This document shows, piece by piece, positions 25,006 to 36,480 of a DNA stretch of 64,000 nt (the first letter of the stretch is position 1; every line of letters starts with the position of its first letter). The notes under the pieces are model-generated. The model saw only the letters and a program-made list of their open reading frames with translations, made no database searches and was not told where the DNA came from. Source of the stretch: Niebla homalea. Its lineage: Eukaryota > Ascomycota > Lecanoromycetes > Lecanorales > Ramalinaceae. The DNA lies in the NCBI GenBank assembly GCA_019925105.1, contig JAHGAU010000039.1, forward strand, positions 186,001 to 250,000, written 5' to 3'. The position numbers were made by a program, and so were the translations under genes.

Positions 25006-26240
25006 AAAAATGTTAAATAGTAATAAGTAAGAAGAACGGAAGGCTTAACAGGCTTAGAAATAGAATTCAGAGTAAATCCGTATAATAAGTAATATTAAAA
25101 TAATTGAAATAGGAATTTAAGATATATTATAAGGAAAAATATAATAATTATAATAAGATTAAATATTTCTTAATATAGGATTATATAGCGTCCGTTTATA
25201 AATATATAAGATAGTTTGGTTTAAAGCACGTTTATTTAAAGGAATTATACCCCCTATAGATTTATTACGAAGTAATATATATATTTCAAGGTAAAAAAGG
25301 AAGAGGTAAGTACGATAATAATCTACGCGATCTTATTTATTGTGTTTATAAGTGCTTAAACTATAAGCTATAGGAAGGGATCATAAAAGTAAGCCGCAGA
25401 TTAATATTAGACCGAACCGATCTATTAGGAAGGGTAAGGCAGACGTTGTAAATAGCATCTTTTAACCGTAAATTACCTGGCTAAGGCCTAAATATTATTA
25501 GGTTAGGGTTTTATGTACCCATGCCGTATAATTTTATAGCTGTATTTTATTAACTAATTTAATATCGTATAGTAAATAAAGGTATACGATAAGTTAACTT
25601 TTTAAGTAATGGCGGAGATATTTACGATAGAAGTATTTTTTAAGGTTATTATAAGCCGTAAAAATCTTAAAGTAATTATTAACCGATAAATCTTTATTTA
25701 CGAGGTAAAAAATATATTATATAACTTTATATTTAACCGGGAGCGTTTCCGATAGATTCCGCGATAATAAAATTAATATTTACTTTTTTTCAACCTTAAA
25801 TATTACTTTATAATAACGGAAGCTTTAATTTTTTTACTTTTTATAAAGTATTATTAACGTATAAATAGCTATTCCTTATTATTAATACTCTTTTTTAATT
25901 AATTATATAATAAAGGTAAAAAATATATTAATAACGTAAATTTTTTCTTTAAAAATGTAATTAATTATTTAAAGAACTTCTTATTTTATAATCGGTAATT
26001 TTTTTAATTATTATTAAATATTAATTATTAATTATTCCTTCTTATATTTTTTTTTAATTTTATTAATAATGCCTTTTTATATTGCCGTTTTAAATTACAA
26101 TAAACTTAATAAATTTATTAATAATTATTATATAAGAAAATCCTTTTTATATTAATAATAAAACGCTTTTAATTTCGGAAAATTTATAATAATAACTTTA
26201 ACCTTTAATATAGAAGTTTTATTTTTAAGTAACGATTAAT
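25006..26240. repeat. Mixed, partly RIP-degraded DNA
   Basis: 25006-25560 is only partly mutated and could be a continuation of the decayed ankyrin gene region, but I find no frame. 25560-26240 is heavily mutated and featureless. No terminal repeats seen. Confidence 0.35.
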
Positions 26241-26253
26241 CTTAATTTATTAT

Positions 26254-26564
26254 TGATTGATTGATTGATTTATATTACGGGTCTAGCTAAGCTAATTCCG
26301 GCGTTCCTTAATACGCGGCCTTTTGGCCTTATTAGTAACCGCAAAAACCTGATACTCATAACGTTAGGGCAAAAACCGGCGTCCACCAGGCCTCCACCCT
26401 CTATCCCCTAAGGTAGAGGATATCAACGGCCGTCCAGAGAGTAATAATCCATTCGTATATTTCCTATGTTCCAACTCCCCCAAGAAAATCCGTAACACCA
26501 CAACCGTGTCCTCACAGGGGCTGTCCCCAGGCTCATTGCTCTTCCGCTCCTTTACACATCTGCA
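26254..26564 (-). mobile_element. 5'-truncated LINE 3' fragment, unmutated
   Basis: A 311-bp copy of the LINE family whose long copies lie at 43011 and 55626. On the minus strand it carries the last codons of ORF2 (open down to a stop at 26364-26366), a ~95-bp 3' UTR and a 3' tail of ATCA units. It is flanked by a perfect 13-bp target duplication, CTTAATTTATTAT (26241-26253 and 26565-26577). CpA and TpG are intact, so it escaped RIP although long copies of the family are ruined. Confidence 0.85.
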
Positions 26565-26589
26565 CTTAATTTATTATATTAATTTAAGT

Positions 26590-28165
26590 TTCCGCGGTTA
26601 TTAAGGATTAATTATATAATTTATTTTATTAACGGTTTATATTAAAGTAATCTATAATTTTAAGTTATAATAAACGGCTTAAATATTAAGTATATATTTT
26701 AAAACGTAATTATTTTAGAAAACGGAGGAGTTATAATATTATAGGATAATATTCCGTTATACGTCCGTAATCCTATTTATATATTAATAAATATAACTTT
26801 TAATTAACAATTATTATTTATTTATTATTATTATTAAAAGCTTACTTATTATTATGTTAAAAGGTATATAAACTTATAAAAAATTCTATACCGGTAATAT
26901 TCTTAAGATTAATTATTTAAGGTTAAAGAATAATATTAATTAAAACTTATTCCTTAAAAATTTAAATACTTTTTACGGTAATTTTATACCGCCGGAATAA
27001 AGGTTTATTTATTATTTTATCCTTTAAAAATACCGGTAATTATTTTTACTTTAAAATAATTTAAAAACGGAATAACTACTCCGGTAAAATTAGGGAAAAA
27101 ACAGTAAAAACTTAATCTATAAAAAGTAAAACGAATATAATAATATAAGGATAAAGTAGGAAATACGGCTTATTCGGGATATCAGGAATCCTAAACTTAT
27201 TTCTATTATATCCGTTAACGACCGCGGACGTAATAAATATAATATAAAATAAGAAAACGTACGTATTTTTCTTTTTAAGGTAACCTTTAATATAATTAAA
27301 TATAATCTTAAATAATACTTAAGGCTGCTTTTTACCTTTAAGGTCCGGTAATAAAATTACCTTAATATATTAATAACGGACCGTTAATAAAGTATTAAGC
27401 CGGTTACCCGTAATCTTAATAAACTATATAATTAAGGTTAATTATACGCGGTAACGTTTATAAAGGAATTTCGTTTCTATAGAGGTATAAAGCGTTTTCA
27501 GGAGCTTAAACTTATCTTTAATATATAATACCGGCTTTTTCTTCTTATCCTTCCGGAGGTTATATACGATCGTTAACCGTTATTTTACCTGATTATTATT
27601 AATAACGGTTAACTTTATAGAGCGATTAAGATATTATAAAGTAATTAAGATACCCTATATATTTAACTTTTAATAAGCGGATCTATTTAATAAATATTTA
27701 TTTCCTATTTCCGTAAGAAATAGAAAGCATTCTAATATATTTATAAAGAATTAACTATATTAAAACTACCCTTATACTCCCGTAGAAGTTAATCGAAGAA
27801 AATATATAAAATATTAATTAAGATACCTTTAAGGGTAATTACGGGATTCTTCTTAATAAATTAATAGTATTTAACGGTATTAATAAAATTCTCGTTATTT
27901 TATTAAGGTAAGCCGGGGAAGGACTTTTACCGGTATTAAAACTTCTTAATTAAATTTAATATATATTTATTATTCTTCCCGTAAACTTATTAAGTAAGTT
28001 TTAAAATATTTAAAATATTTTTTATTTATAAGTAATATTCCGGGGAATATTCTATAATATATATTATAACTTAGTTATACTTTTAAGGAACTATATAGTA
28101 AATAGGTTAAGTTAATTAATTATTAAGGTTTAAATATAGAATTAATATAAATAATAATATAAGGG
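26590..28165 (-). repeat. RIP-degraded DNA with a possible minus-strand frame
   Basis: Heavily A/T-rich. On the minus strand, about 26950-27600 can be read as one frame interrupted only by TAA/TAG, but the conceptual protein is unfamiliar. No terminal repeats were found. The mutated zone ends sharply near 28165 at the gene island. Confidence 0.35.
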
Positions 28166-28658
28166 AAAAGAAAGGAAGGGGAGAGGGGCATTAATAAACG
28201 AAGGATAAAGACAGAGAGGGTGGCTGAGCCGGCAGCCAGTCCTGGAGATGTCGCAGAGAAATGGAGCCGAGCAATTAGCTATCGAGATGTCGTCACTAAG
28301 GCCGCGAATGTATGCACTTTAGACTGCATACCTGGTTTTCAATAATTCTGTTCAAACGAGCGAATTATGGAAAGAACAGTCCCTCCACCTACAACATATT
28401 GCTCCAGTCAATCTTGGGTTACCAGACAAAGTGAAAGCCGATGTAACATGCTAAAGAATGTGTCTGAGTATCAATTCGCAGTAGAGATCCCATGTCCTGT
28501 TGCTATCGACGTCAATTGCCACTCTCAGTACCACTACCCCATCCTATCCTGATCTACCCGGTGATGGACTCTTGTATTTGAAAGGCTGAGGTGGCTCGAC
28601 TTTGCTGGACCGTTCAAGTGGGGTGTGGTTGAGGCAAAGTGTAGAGCGGTCGCTGCAC
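28166..28658. other. Left part of the gene island, downstream of the CHAT gene
   Basis: Normal base composition and no RIP. This is the 3' flank of the minus-strand CHAT gene. A 61-codon plus-strand frame (28367-28552) has no recognisable domain. A perfect 7-bp stem, GTATGCA with TGCATAC around an 8-nt loop (28310-28331), is the only structure I see; it may shape the transcript 3' end. Confidence 0.4.
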
Positions 28659-31016
28659 CTACATTCTTTGCAATTTGACGACGGAGGCTTTGTGCTTCTC
28701 ACGAAGGCACGGTACCTTCCCTTTTTGCACACAGTCCCAGCAAGCAACCTTCTCACAATGGTTGCAATCTTCGCACACGAGCCCTTTTTCATCGGCGAAA
28801 GGCTGCTGACAAACATCACAACCTGACAGCTCGCGCATTCTTGGCTCCGCATCTTGAGTCCTTGAGGCAGACGTGGTTGATGATGCTGGTCTAGATCGGT
28901 TCCTCAACCCACCAAAGAATGGATCATTGAAAAAGAATCATTGAAAAAAGAATCACTGAAAAAAGGATCACCGAAAAAGTGGCTCATCGACAAAGGGTTG
29001 CCGTGAGAAGGAGGCTGTCGTCGATTGCCCGCAGGTGTAGGTCCAAAGGGATGCGACCCTTCTAAAGCGCGAAGAAGAGGTGGCATCGTGGCCGGTAGCC
29101 TTGGTCTAGATGCTGCTGGTGGATTGTCGATCTGGGACCTCGTAGAGGTCGTTGACGGGGCACCCTTTTTGGGTGGTAAATTTGCGTCGGCTTGACGAAT
29201 GACCTGAGATTGGATGCTGGTCGTGGATTGAGGTCTCGTCGGAGGCGATGTGCTTGTTTCAGTATTCAACCTTTCTTTCGCAGGCGAAGCTCCGGCACCT
29301 TGCGTTGTTGTAATAGGAAAATCCGGCATTTGTTGACCATCAATTGATGCAGAAGCACGCTGCTCCTGGAGTCCTAGGACGTGTGTATCTGTAACAAGGC
29401 TTCGTGTCAACTGTGTCTCTTGATCTATGGTACTCTTTGCAGCCGCCGCTGGAGAAGCAACGCTGGATGTTGCTGCAGGTAGATTCCCAACAGTGTTCTT
29501 GGATGACAACGGCGGTGAATCAATCGTTCCTGTAGAGCCACTGAGCTTTGGTGGCATCGGTGCTGTAACGCTTTTGACATGAGATCTCGTAGGCGTCGAA
29601 ACTGGAACGGCGTCCGCTTCGCCCACAACTGGTGCAGACAAGCCAACATTGGCAGGTGACGGCATCCTGGATTGAAGCTCGTCTTCATCTGCGCCCACGG
29701 TCAACGTTGCTTTGAGTATGAGGTTTTCCACTGCCTTTACCTTCAGTTCGCTCGCCTTCATCTGTGGATTCTCTGACAGACGTCTCAGCTTGTGCAAGCT
29801 TACCCCTGGTGCCTCCGGATTGGGAAGTCTGTGACTCTGTATCAGGACTTGCTAGTCCCGACGCGTCGTTCCTGGCTTCGGTTATCCCACGCTTTTCCAA
29901 GTCGGAAGAGCCGGAGTTTGTCCCTCCCCTGATGATCTGAGGACGAATTGAGTCTTTGTGAAGGAGTTTGGTTTCTGGTTGAGCCCAGCCGAATGCGGTT
30001 TGAACACTATTGCCTGCCGCTAATGCACTGTAAAATACCCGGGTGAAGGTGATAGCTGCTTCATCACCTACAGCGTCTTTCATGGCAATGACACACCCAA
30101 CTTCATTTGCAATACAGTCACTCTGCTCAGCTGTCGAGCAGGCATTGAGTAAGACATAGCGCAACCCATTTCGAGCTCCTTGTTGCATGACGTTGACCAG
30201 ACTTGACAGTTCGATTGGGCTGTAGTCGCCACTGCCATCCTCAAAAGCCAGGGCGTTTGTATCAGCGTGGCCACTGAAGTGCAAAATTGTTGGTTTGTGA
30301 ATTCGGAGAGCTTTGGTAATATCTTGTAGCCTGCAGGAGTGTACAGACTCAACCTTGTAGCCGTCTGCCATGGGCGATGTTGTTATTGCTTCTTTCAGAG
30401 CGTCGAACTCACGCCCAATGCTGACTCTGCCCAGATTCTTAGGAGCTGCAGCAAGGAACAAGATCACCACACGATTATGGCATGACTGTAGCGTCTGTTT
30501 GAGTAGCGTAAGCGCATCTCTAGGAGACTTTGTTCTAGTCGAGAGATCTTTGAGGATTGTAAATAGAGCTGATTCTTTCAGCTTTGCGTTTGGAAAGGTG
30601 ATATTGATTTTTTTGATGCGGCACAAGACGTCCTCATCAGTACTGCCCGACAGGAGCATGCCAGCAGCACTTCCAATCAAGAAATAAGGGCCGTGAGACG
30701 GACCCATTCTTCGTATGTACTCGAGGGTTTCGTCTAACTTTTCTTCTTCGAGCTCCCAGATTGTTTCCAGATCATACATGGGGAACTCAATGTTCCAGCG
30801 CTGTTGACTAAACCATTTGTTTATCTGCGACGTGTGCCGCTGGAGTTCGTCGCTGCTAGGATTGTCCTTCTGCACGCCCGGATCCTCACGCGATGCTGGC
30901 TGACGGTGCAATGCCCTCGCCTCGATAGTACCAAGTTTGTAGCCTTGTGTCAGTATCTTACTAAACGTCAGTTCATCATATCTCGTAAGATCACCAAGAA
31001 TTCCAGCTTGCTCCAT
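28659..31016 (-). CDS. CHAT-domain caspase-like peptidase with C-terminal ZZ-like zinc finger (one intron; frameshift before the finger)
   Basis: The likely start is the ATG at 31016 (AAG context, M-E-Q-A-G); an in-frame TGA lies nine codons upstream. Residues 1-180 are unassigned. A CHAT fold spans about 183-345, with the catalytic dyad His250 in H-F-S-G-H-A and Cys293 in L-L-N-A-C-S-T. CHAT proteins are clan CD (caspase/separase-like) cysteine peptidases, often effectors in cell-death or immune systems. A 52-nt intron (29689-29740, GTAAAG...CGCAG) joins this exon in frame to a Ser/Thr/Pro-rich linker. Unspliced, the frame ends soon after. The linker ends in F-F-x-D repeats and then a stop, giving about 686 residues. 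Adding one T to a 5-T run (28930-28934) lets the pattern continue into a C-x2-C-rich, ZZ-like finger (stop 28659-28661), about 768 residues. Whether this is a true mutation or a sequence error is unknown. Codon use is normal and unRIPed. Confidence 0.75.
28921..28978 (-). repeat. 15-bp coding tandem repeat with a length-variable T run
   Basis: Four units of a GAATCATTGAAAAAA-type sequence (plus strand), 14, 15, 15 and 14 bp long. On the coding strand they encode Phe-Phe-x-Asp-x repeats. The unit nearest the zinc finger has five instead of six T, and this alone shifts the frame. Confidence 0.8.
29689..29740 (-). other. Predicted 52-nt intron of the CHAT gene
   Basis: Donor GTAAAG follows CTGAAG, acceptor is GGGCGCAG, and a branch-point-like GTTGAC lies about 13 nt before the acceptor. 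Size and signals are typical of ascomycete introns. Removal joins Glu425 through a split Asp codon to D-E-L-Q in the second frame without a stop. A competing donor (GTAAGC, near 29798) exists. Confidence 0.65.
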
Positions 31017-31472
31017 CTTGGGGAGATACAACTTTCGGGTGCCTCAAGTATTGGACGACGGAGCCAGGACGATTTTGAAGACTATGGCAACTGTGACAAA
31101 TGAGAACTAGGACGGGTAGGACACAGATTTTAATGTACTTTGAGGAGCGAGATCTCTAAGAAACAAGCACAGTGCGCCGCTGGTCAAGTGTGCCTCTCTG
31201 CATGCTCCAATCCCTTACGGTTGCATAACGCAGCCTATTTCCAGCTCAAGCTTTTCCCATTGCGCGATGGTCTCAGCACAGTGTTCTAAAAGCAATTGGT
31301 TGCGACTTTTCTAGCGCTCATTATCCAGCGCCTTGTTTTGCTGCTAGCCTTTGTAGAATTAGTAATGATATGTTTGGATTGGCTGAGGTGCTCAGGAGGC
31401 TGGCTCCACATGTCTGCCTATCACTTCCCTGATAAGAAGAACTCCCTCAATAATAAGTCCAAGCTAACAGGG
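31017..31472 (-). promoter_or_regulatory. Upstream region of the CHAT gene
   Basis: Normal-composition DNA between the CHAT start codon and the retrotransposon edge. CCAAT motifs on the gene strand occur near 31288 and 31378. No clear TATA box was seen. The promoter therefore has at most about 450 bp before transposon sequence begins, unless regulation extends into the element. A 5' untranslated exon could also lie here. Confidence 0.35.
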
Positions 31473-31653
31473 TGTAGTTTAGCTACTAGCTAATTTGCCG
31501 GACATGCGGAATTGCCACTTATCGGCTAAGCGGCTCTTTAGGGGCCGTGCGGGGGAGTTTAGAGATTTATATAAGCCAGCTTACCTAAATCCCGGAGTTC
31601 TTTATCTCATTATTAAGGACTTGTTTAAATAACGGCTTTTATTAAAATTACTT
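31473..31653 (+). repeat. A1 repeat of the YR retrotransposon
   Basis: Starts TGTAGTTTAGC directly at the edge of the gene island. Its outer ~130 bp are unmutated, while its partner A2 (36235-36416) shows the same sequence with C-to-T and G-to-A changes. Length 181 bp against 182. Confidence 0.8.
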
Positions 31654-32370
31654 TATATATATCCTTTCTATTAAAAACTTATTATTTTTTTATTACCTCC
31701 GTATTTAATAAATTACTTTATATATTTATTATTATGCTTACCCGCTTTAACCTTATTATTACCATTTACTTTACTTAATCGGCCTTACGTAATAAAGTTA
31801 TCCCGGGGCCCTTATTATTAAAAGGATTAATTAAGACGTCCTTCGTAATTAAAAAGGTAACGGATTATACTTTATATAGTTGAATTAAAAAGCCTATTAA
31901 TAATAGATTTACGTTTAAATTTATGTTATAATTTCATTTTTATTACGCCTATATTATAAGTTTATAATTATTAATTAAATTTATTATTTTTAATCTTAAT
32001 AATAATAATAATATTAATATATAAGAGATTAAAGTTTATTATATATAAGGGTTTATTACTTAATAACTTAGTTAGCTTAAGGCTTTACCCTTATAGGTAC
32101 CGTAAGTAAAAGGGTAACTATACGTACTATCCGGATATATTTTATTTACCTATATACCTTATTAATAGTCTTAACCGTCTTTTCCTTAATATAGATAACC
32201 TTAGGTTAAGATACGGGGTATAACGTTAAAGTCGGAGGCTTTATAGGGCTTATATCGTAATAAATATAAAATATCCTTTAAGGGTATCTCGTTAAGTACG
32301 TTTTTTTATAAATACCGTAATATTTATATTAAATTTCCTTTAATTAAAAGGTCTTAATTTACCGTTATAT

Positions 32371-32748
32371 TGATTGATTGATTAATTTATACTACGGATC
32401 TAGCTAGGCTAATTCCGGCGTTCCTTAATATTCGGCTATTTAACCTTATTAATAACCGTAAAACCCCGATATCTATTATATTAAAAGTAAAAACCGGTAT
32501 TTACCTAGCTTTTACTCTCGTTTTAAGGGTTAAGAACATTTACGGCCGTCCAGAGAGTAAGAACTTATTTATATACCTTTTTTAAGAAAACCTATAATAT
32601 TACGACCGAATCCACTTAAGGGTTGCCTTTAAACCTGTTGCTTTTCCGTTACTTTACGGGTCTATTTAATGCCAAAATTTTAAAATTCCGATTACACCAC
32701 TGAATATCCTCACCGATACGTGTGCTATTGTTACCTTATTCGTACGAC
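32371..32748 (-). mobile_element. 5'-truncated LINE 3' fragment, partly mutated
   Basis: A 378-bp minus-oriented copy of the same LINE family, with its 3' tail of TTGA units (plus strand) at 32371. It is flanked by an 11-bp target duplication TACCGTTATAT (32360-32370 and 32749-32759). It lies in the gag region of the YR element. It is more mutated than the 311-bp and 390-bp copies but far less than the long ones. Confidence 0.8.
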
Positions 32749-33199
32749 TACCGTTATATAAAAAGGGGATTTAAATTATTTAATCCTTAAAAGGATCGCA
32801 ATAAAATATTACTTTTTCAGAACCAGGCCTTAAGGTAAAGAAAACGTATTTAAGAAGAAATATTAATTATTATTTACCGGTATTGAAATTTACTTTATAA
32901 TTCTTTATTATTTCAACCCGGAGAAATAATTCAAAATATATAAAGCCTTTATAATATACCGGATTTATCTTTTTAAGTTATTAATTTTATATATCTTCAA
33001 TTCCGTTATTTAATATTATTATATCTTTATTAACCGTATTATAATTTATAATTAAAATAAACCGGAAAACTAAATAATTTATAATACGGATAGGACTTAT
33101 AGCGTTTTAAGACTTTATTTTAATATAGTAACCTTTTTAACTTTACGGTTAACTATTACGGTAACGTCGGAATATAAAAATAAAAAGGATTAAGCTTAT

Positions 33200-35960
33200 T
33201 ATAATTAAAATAAAAATAAATATATAACGTCCGATTTTAAGTATCGGCGTAACTATATATATTATAATTATAAAAGTTCTTATAAAGCCCGGGATTATAT
33301 ATAATAAGGTAATCTTAATACGTTATTACTTAAGTAGCCCCGTAATAAATAATTAATTAACTCCGTAATTATCTTTTTATCCTTAATAAATATTAATAAA
33401 AACCTACCTTATTATATGGTAAATATAAGTAATAATCGAATAAATAAAGAAGTTTTACTTAAAATTAAAAAATAAGATTATTAATTATACCATTACTTAA
33501 ACCGTAATTACCGCTTATTAATAGGGTAATTAAGTTATTTTAAGGTAAAATTAAATTATTACAGCCCTAATAAGTCCGTAATCTACCTTCTTTACCCGTT
33601 AATTATAAAGGATTTTACCGTTTTAAGTAATAATATCTATAAATAACTGGCCAAAAACCATCTTATTACCTATACGTCCGTCCTTAACGGACCGTATATA
33701 TATTCTTTATTAACTTTAACTCTTAAATACGATAATAGATAATATTATATTTACGACCTTTTATACCCCCGCGGGGAGTCTATTAACGACGGAATTAACG
33801 TTTTTTATAAGGCCCTTAAGTATACGTTTATTAACGAAGCGATTAACGCGGTAATTATATAAAGCCCGGGCTTTATACTCGTTAAAAAAGACTTATTTAA
33901 TGCCTTCCGTTATATCCCGGTAACTATAAGTAATTAATAATTATTTAGGTTTATTTAAAATAATATTTATTATATTAAATATTTCTTCCCCTTTAAATTA
34001 AAAACCATATTATTCTTCTTTAATTTTATAATAAAAATTTATATTAAAAATTTATTATTAAGCTTAATTTTATTATTATATTTTATTATTTAAATAACTT
34101 CCTTAATATATTCCCGGCGGAAACCGATTTTAAGATCTTTAATTAAATCTTTAACCGTTTATATAATAAATTTAAGTTATTTATAAACCTTAAGAAAAAC
34201 TTTATAAATATTATATTCAATTTCTTAAATATTAAGATAAATACTATAATAATAAAGGTACATTTATTATAAAATAAATTATAATAAGTAATTTAAGGTA
34301 TTATGGATATTTTTAAGAGCCGTTTAATTAAATATATTATATTTAAATCTTTAATAAATTTATTAAGCTTTATAATTAAAGTAATACTATTAAAACGGCC
34401 CTTTTTATATAAGTTATATAATAAGCTTATAAAGGTTAATTATCGTTAAATCTATATAAATAATAAAATCCGTAAGGATTTTTTTTAATAATAAAAACTA
34501 TTAAGTAATTATAATAACTTATACTTAAAACGGCTCTTAATAACCCGGTTACGGTATTACCTTTATACCGACGCGTCGTTTACTTACGGTATAAATGGCT
34601 ATTTATTTAAAGATATTAGGGACGTATTTACCCCGGAATTTATTTTTACTTATAGGTTACCTCCTTGGTTAAAAAGGACTTATATAAACGTCTTTAAAAT
34701 AATAACCGTATTTAAGGCTTTACGGTAATAACGTACCGTATTAATAAAGAACTTAATAATAATTTACTTAAATAATATAAAAATCATTTACGGTATTAAG
34801 AACCTAATTATATAAAGCTAGATTATAAGTATTATCCGTTAATTAACTTTTATTTTATTCCCGGGTAATATTAAGTATATTACGGAATAAATCTTTATTA
34901 AGGATAATTAAATAATTAATTAAATTTTAAGATTTAAATAAAAAAAAATTATTAATAATTTACCTTAACTTATATATTTATATATATTATAATTATACCG
35001 GATTATAAATATATTAAAAATAAATAAAATATAAATTAAATTAGTTTATAAACGGCGCGATATTTATATTTTAACCTTGTATTAAGTATAAGGTCGTTAT
35101 ATAATATAAAGAATAACTCTTATTTTAAATAATATATTATATATAGGGTTTATCCGGTTATTCTTACTTTACCCTTCGTACTTATTAAATAATATATATA
35201 CCTTATTAATATTAAAAAGTTATTTTATAAGATTATTAAAAATTATTTTATTACTGTTAAATTAACTTATATTAATCAGGGCGTCGGAAACCTTAAAGTT
35301 TTTAATACTTAGTACTTTAACGTTTTATATATAACGTAAAGAAACTATAAAATAAATATATATAAAAGGAATAGCTTTTTATTATTAATAATATCCTTAT
35401 TAAGTTTATACGTAACTTTAATATTATTAATAAGTTTAACTTTATTATACGGGCCGTTTTTTATTTTATTTATATAGGCTTTTTACGGGTAAAAAGTTTA
35501 TTTATAATAAAGCCGACCTTAAACCGGACTTTAAAAAATACTATATAACCCGATTATATATAAAATTTAAGGATAATTATATAAAGCTTTATATCTTAAC
35601 GTTAAAAATAAATATTTTTTTAAAAAAATTATCCTTAAAATTATAATAATTTTTAATAAAGTTTACCTTATATAGTCTTTAAAAAACCTATACTTTTATA
35701 TAACGGTTTTATTATAAGTTTTACTTTTCTTTTTTACTTTAAGGCTATTTATATAGGATTTTATTATTAATATATTATATAAGTAGCTTATATAATATAA
35801 TATTTACGGTAATTATTCCGGTTATTCTTTCCGTTAAGATATAATTACGGACGTATAAAAAGTTAAATTAAATATAAAATTTATTAAAAAACTTAATAAA
35901 TAAAAGTTAAACGTATATTAATTATATATTGACTTAATTAATAATATTATCTTTACGGTA
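33200..35960 (+). pseudogene. YR retrotransposon polyprotein relic (RT, RNase H, tyrosine recombinase)
   Basis: A zinc-knuckle-like Tyr-rich motif lies near 33250-33290. RT begins with K-K-D-L-F-N-A-F-R-Y-I-P-V (about 33884-33922). Its active site Y-L-D-D now reads Y-L-N-N-F (34087-34101), two G-to-A changes. RNase H keeps an intact T-D-A-S (34567-34578). The tyrosine recombinase shows G-F-L-R-V (near 35485), then S-G-H-S-F-R with His now Tyr (35817-35834). After 34 further codons comes Y-x-L-Y-I-D, whose second Tyr (35925-35927) would be the nucleophile. Spacing and frame agree between the H-x-x-R box and the Tyr. The RT style (F-R-H-I-P-V) differs from the D-A-Y-Y-R-L form of Gypsy RTs, as in DIRS/Ngaro elements. 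Many TAA/TAG codons; inactive. Confidence 0.75.
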
Positions 35961-36047
35961 TTATAATATTATTAATTTATTTAAGGTTAAATAAATCAGC
36001 CGATATTTATTTAAGTTATTTTTTTAAAACTTATATTTTAACTTTAA

Positions 36048-36234
36048 GGGTTTTTAGCCTTAACTTTACCTTATAACCGGGCTATAACGGGGGGTACTTC
36101 GATAACGAGGTATTTTAAGACTTTAATAACGAGGTCCCTATAACTTAAATCTTAAAATAAATTAAAAATATTAAAAATATTAAAAATACTATATATTTAT
36201 ATATATACGTAATAAGGATTGAGTAAATTAAAGG
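36048..36234 (+). repeat. B1 repeat of the YR retrotransposon (mutated)
   Basis: Direct repeat of 36481-36668, abutting A2. Positions that read CGGCGAGGT in B2 read AACGAGGT here, a RIP footprint. It ends GGATTGAGTAAATTA where B2 has GGATCGAGCAAATTA. Confidence 0.8.
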
Positions 36235-36416
36235 GTATAATTTAATTATTAATTAATTTACCGGATATATAGAATTATTATTTATTAATTAAGTAGCTTT
36301 TTAAAGGCTATATAGGGGAGTTTAAAGATTTATATAAATTAATTTATTTAAATCCCGGAGTTCTTTATCTTATTATTGAAGACTTATTTAAATAACGGCT
36401 TTTATTAAAATTACTT
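36235..36416 (+). repeat. A2 repeat of the YR retrotransposon (mutated)
   Basis: Copy of A1 directly after B1. Purine and pyrimidine transitions dominate over its 182 bp; the last ~60 bp are identical or nearly so. Confidence 0.8.
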
Positions 36417-36480
36417 ATTTACTTACTCCTTTTATATATATAACTTTATATAAATAGTTTTAAGTTCCCAGCTTATACGG

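Noticed and set aside
28602..28852. Overlapping open frames on both strands over the zinc-finger exon
   Set aside because: They are shadows of the minus-strand CHAT/ZZ gene in other frames, with no domain of their own.
28830..28990. A second intron joining the linker to the zinc finger
   Set aside because: Possible donor-acceptor pairs exist but are weak, and adding one T continues both the F-F-x-D repeat and the frame, which is the simpler reading.
30080..31103. Open frames of 90-105 codons opposite or offset to the CHAT exon
   Set aside because: The CHAT frame has the catalytic motifs; these overlap it fully and show no recognisable features.
31473..36416. Ty3/Gypsy element with 182-bp LTRs
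   Set aside because: The extra B1/B2 repeat pair and the tyrosine-recombinase motifs fit a YR retrotransposon better, and no integrase or 5-bp duplication was found.
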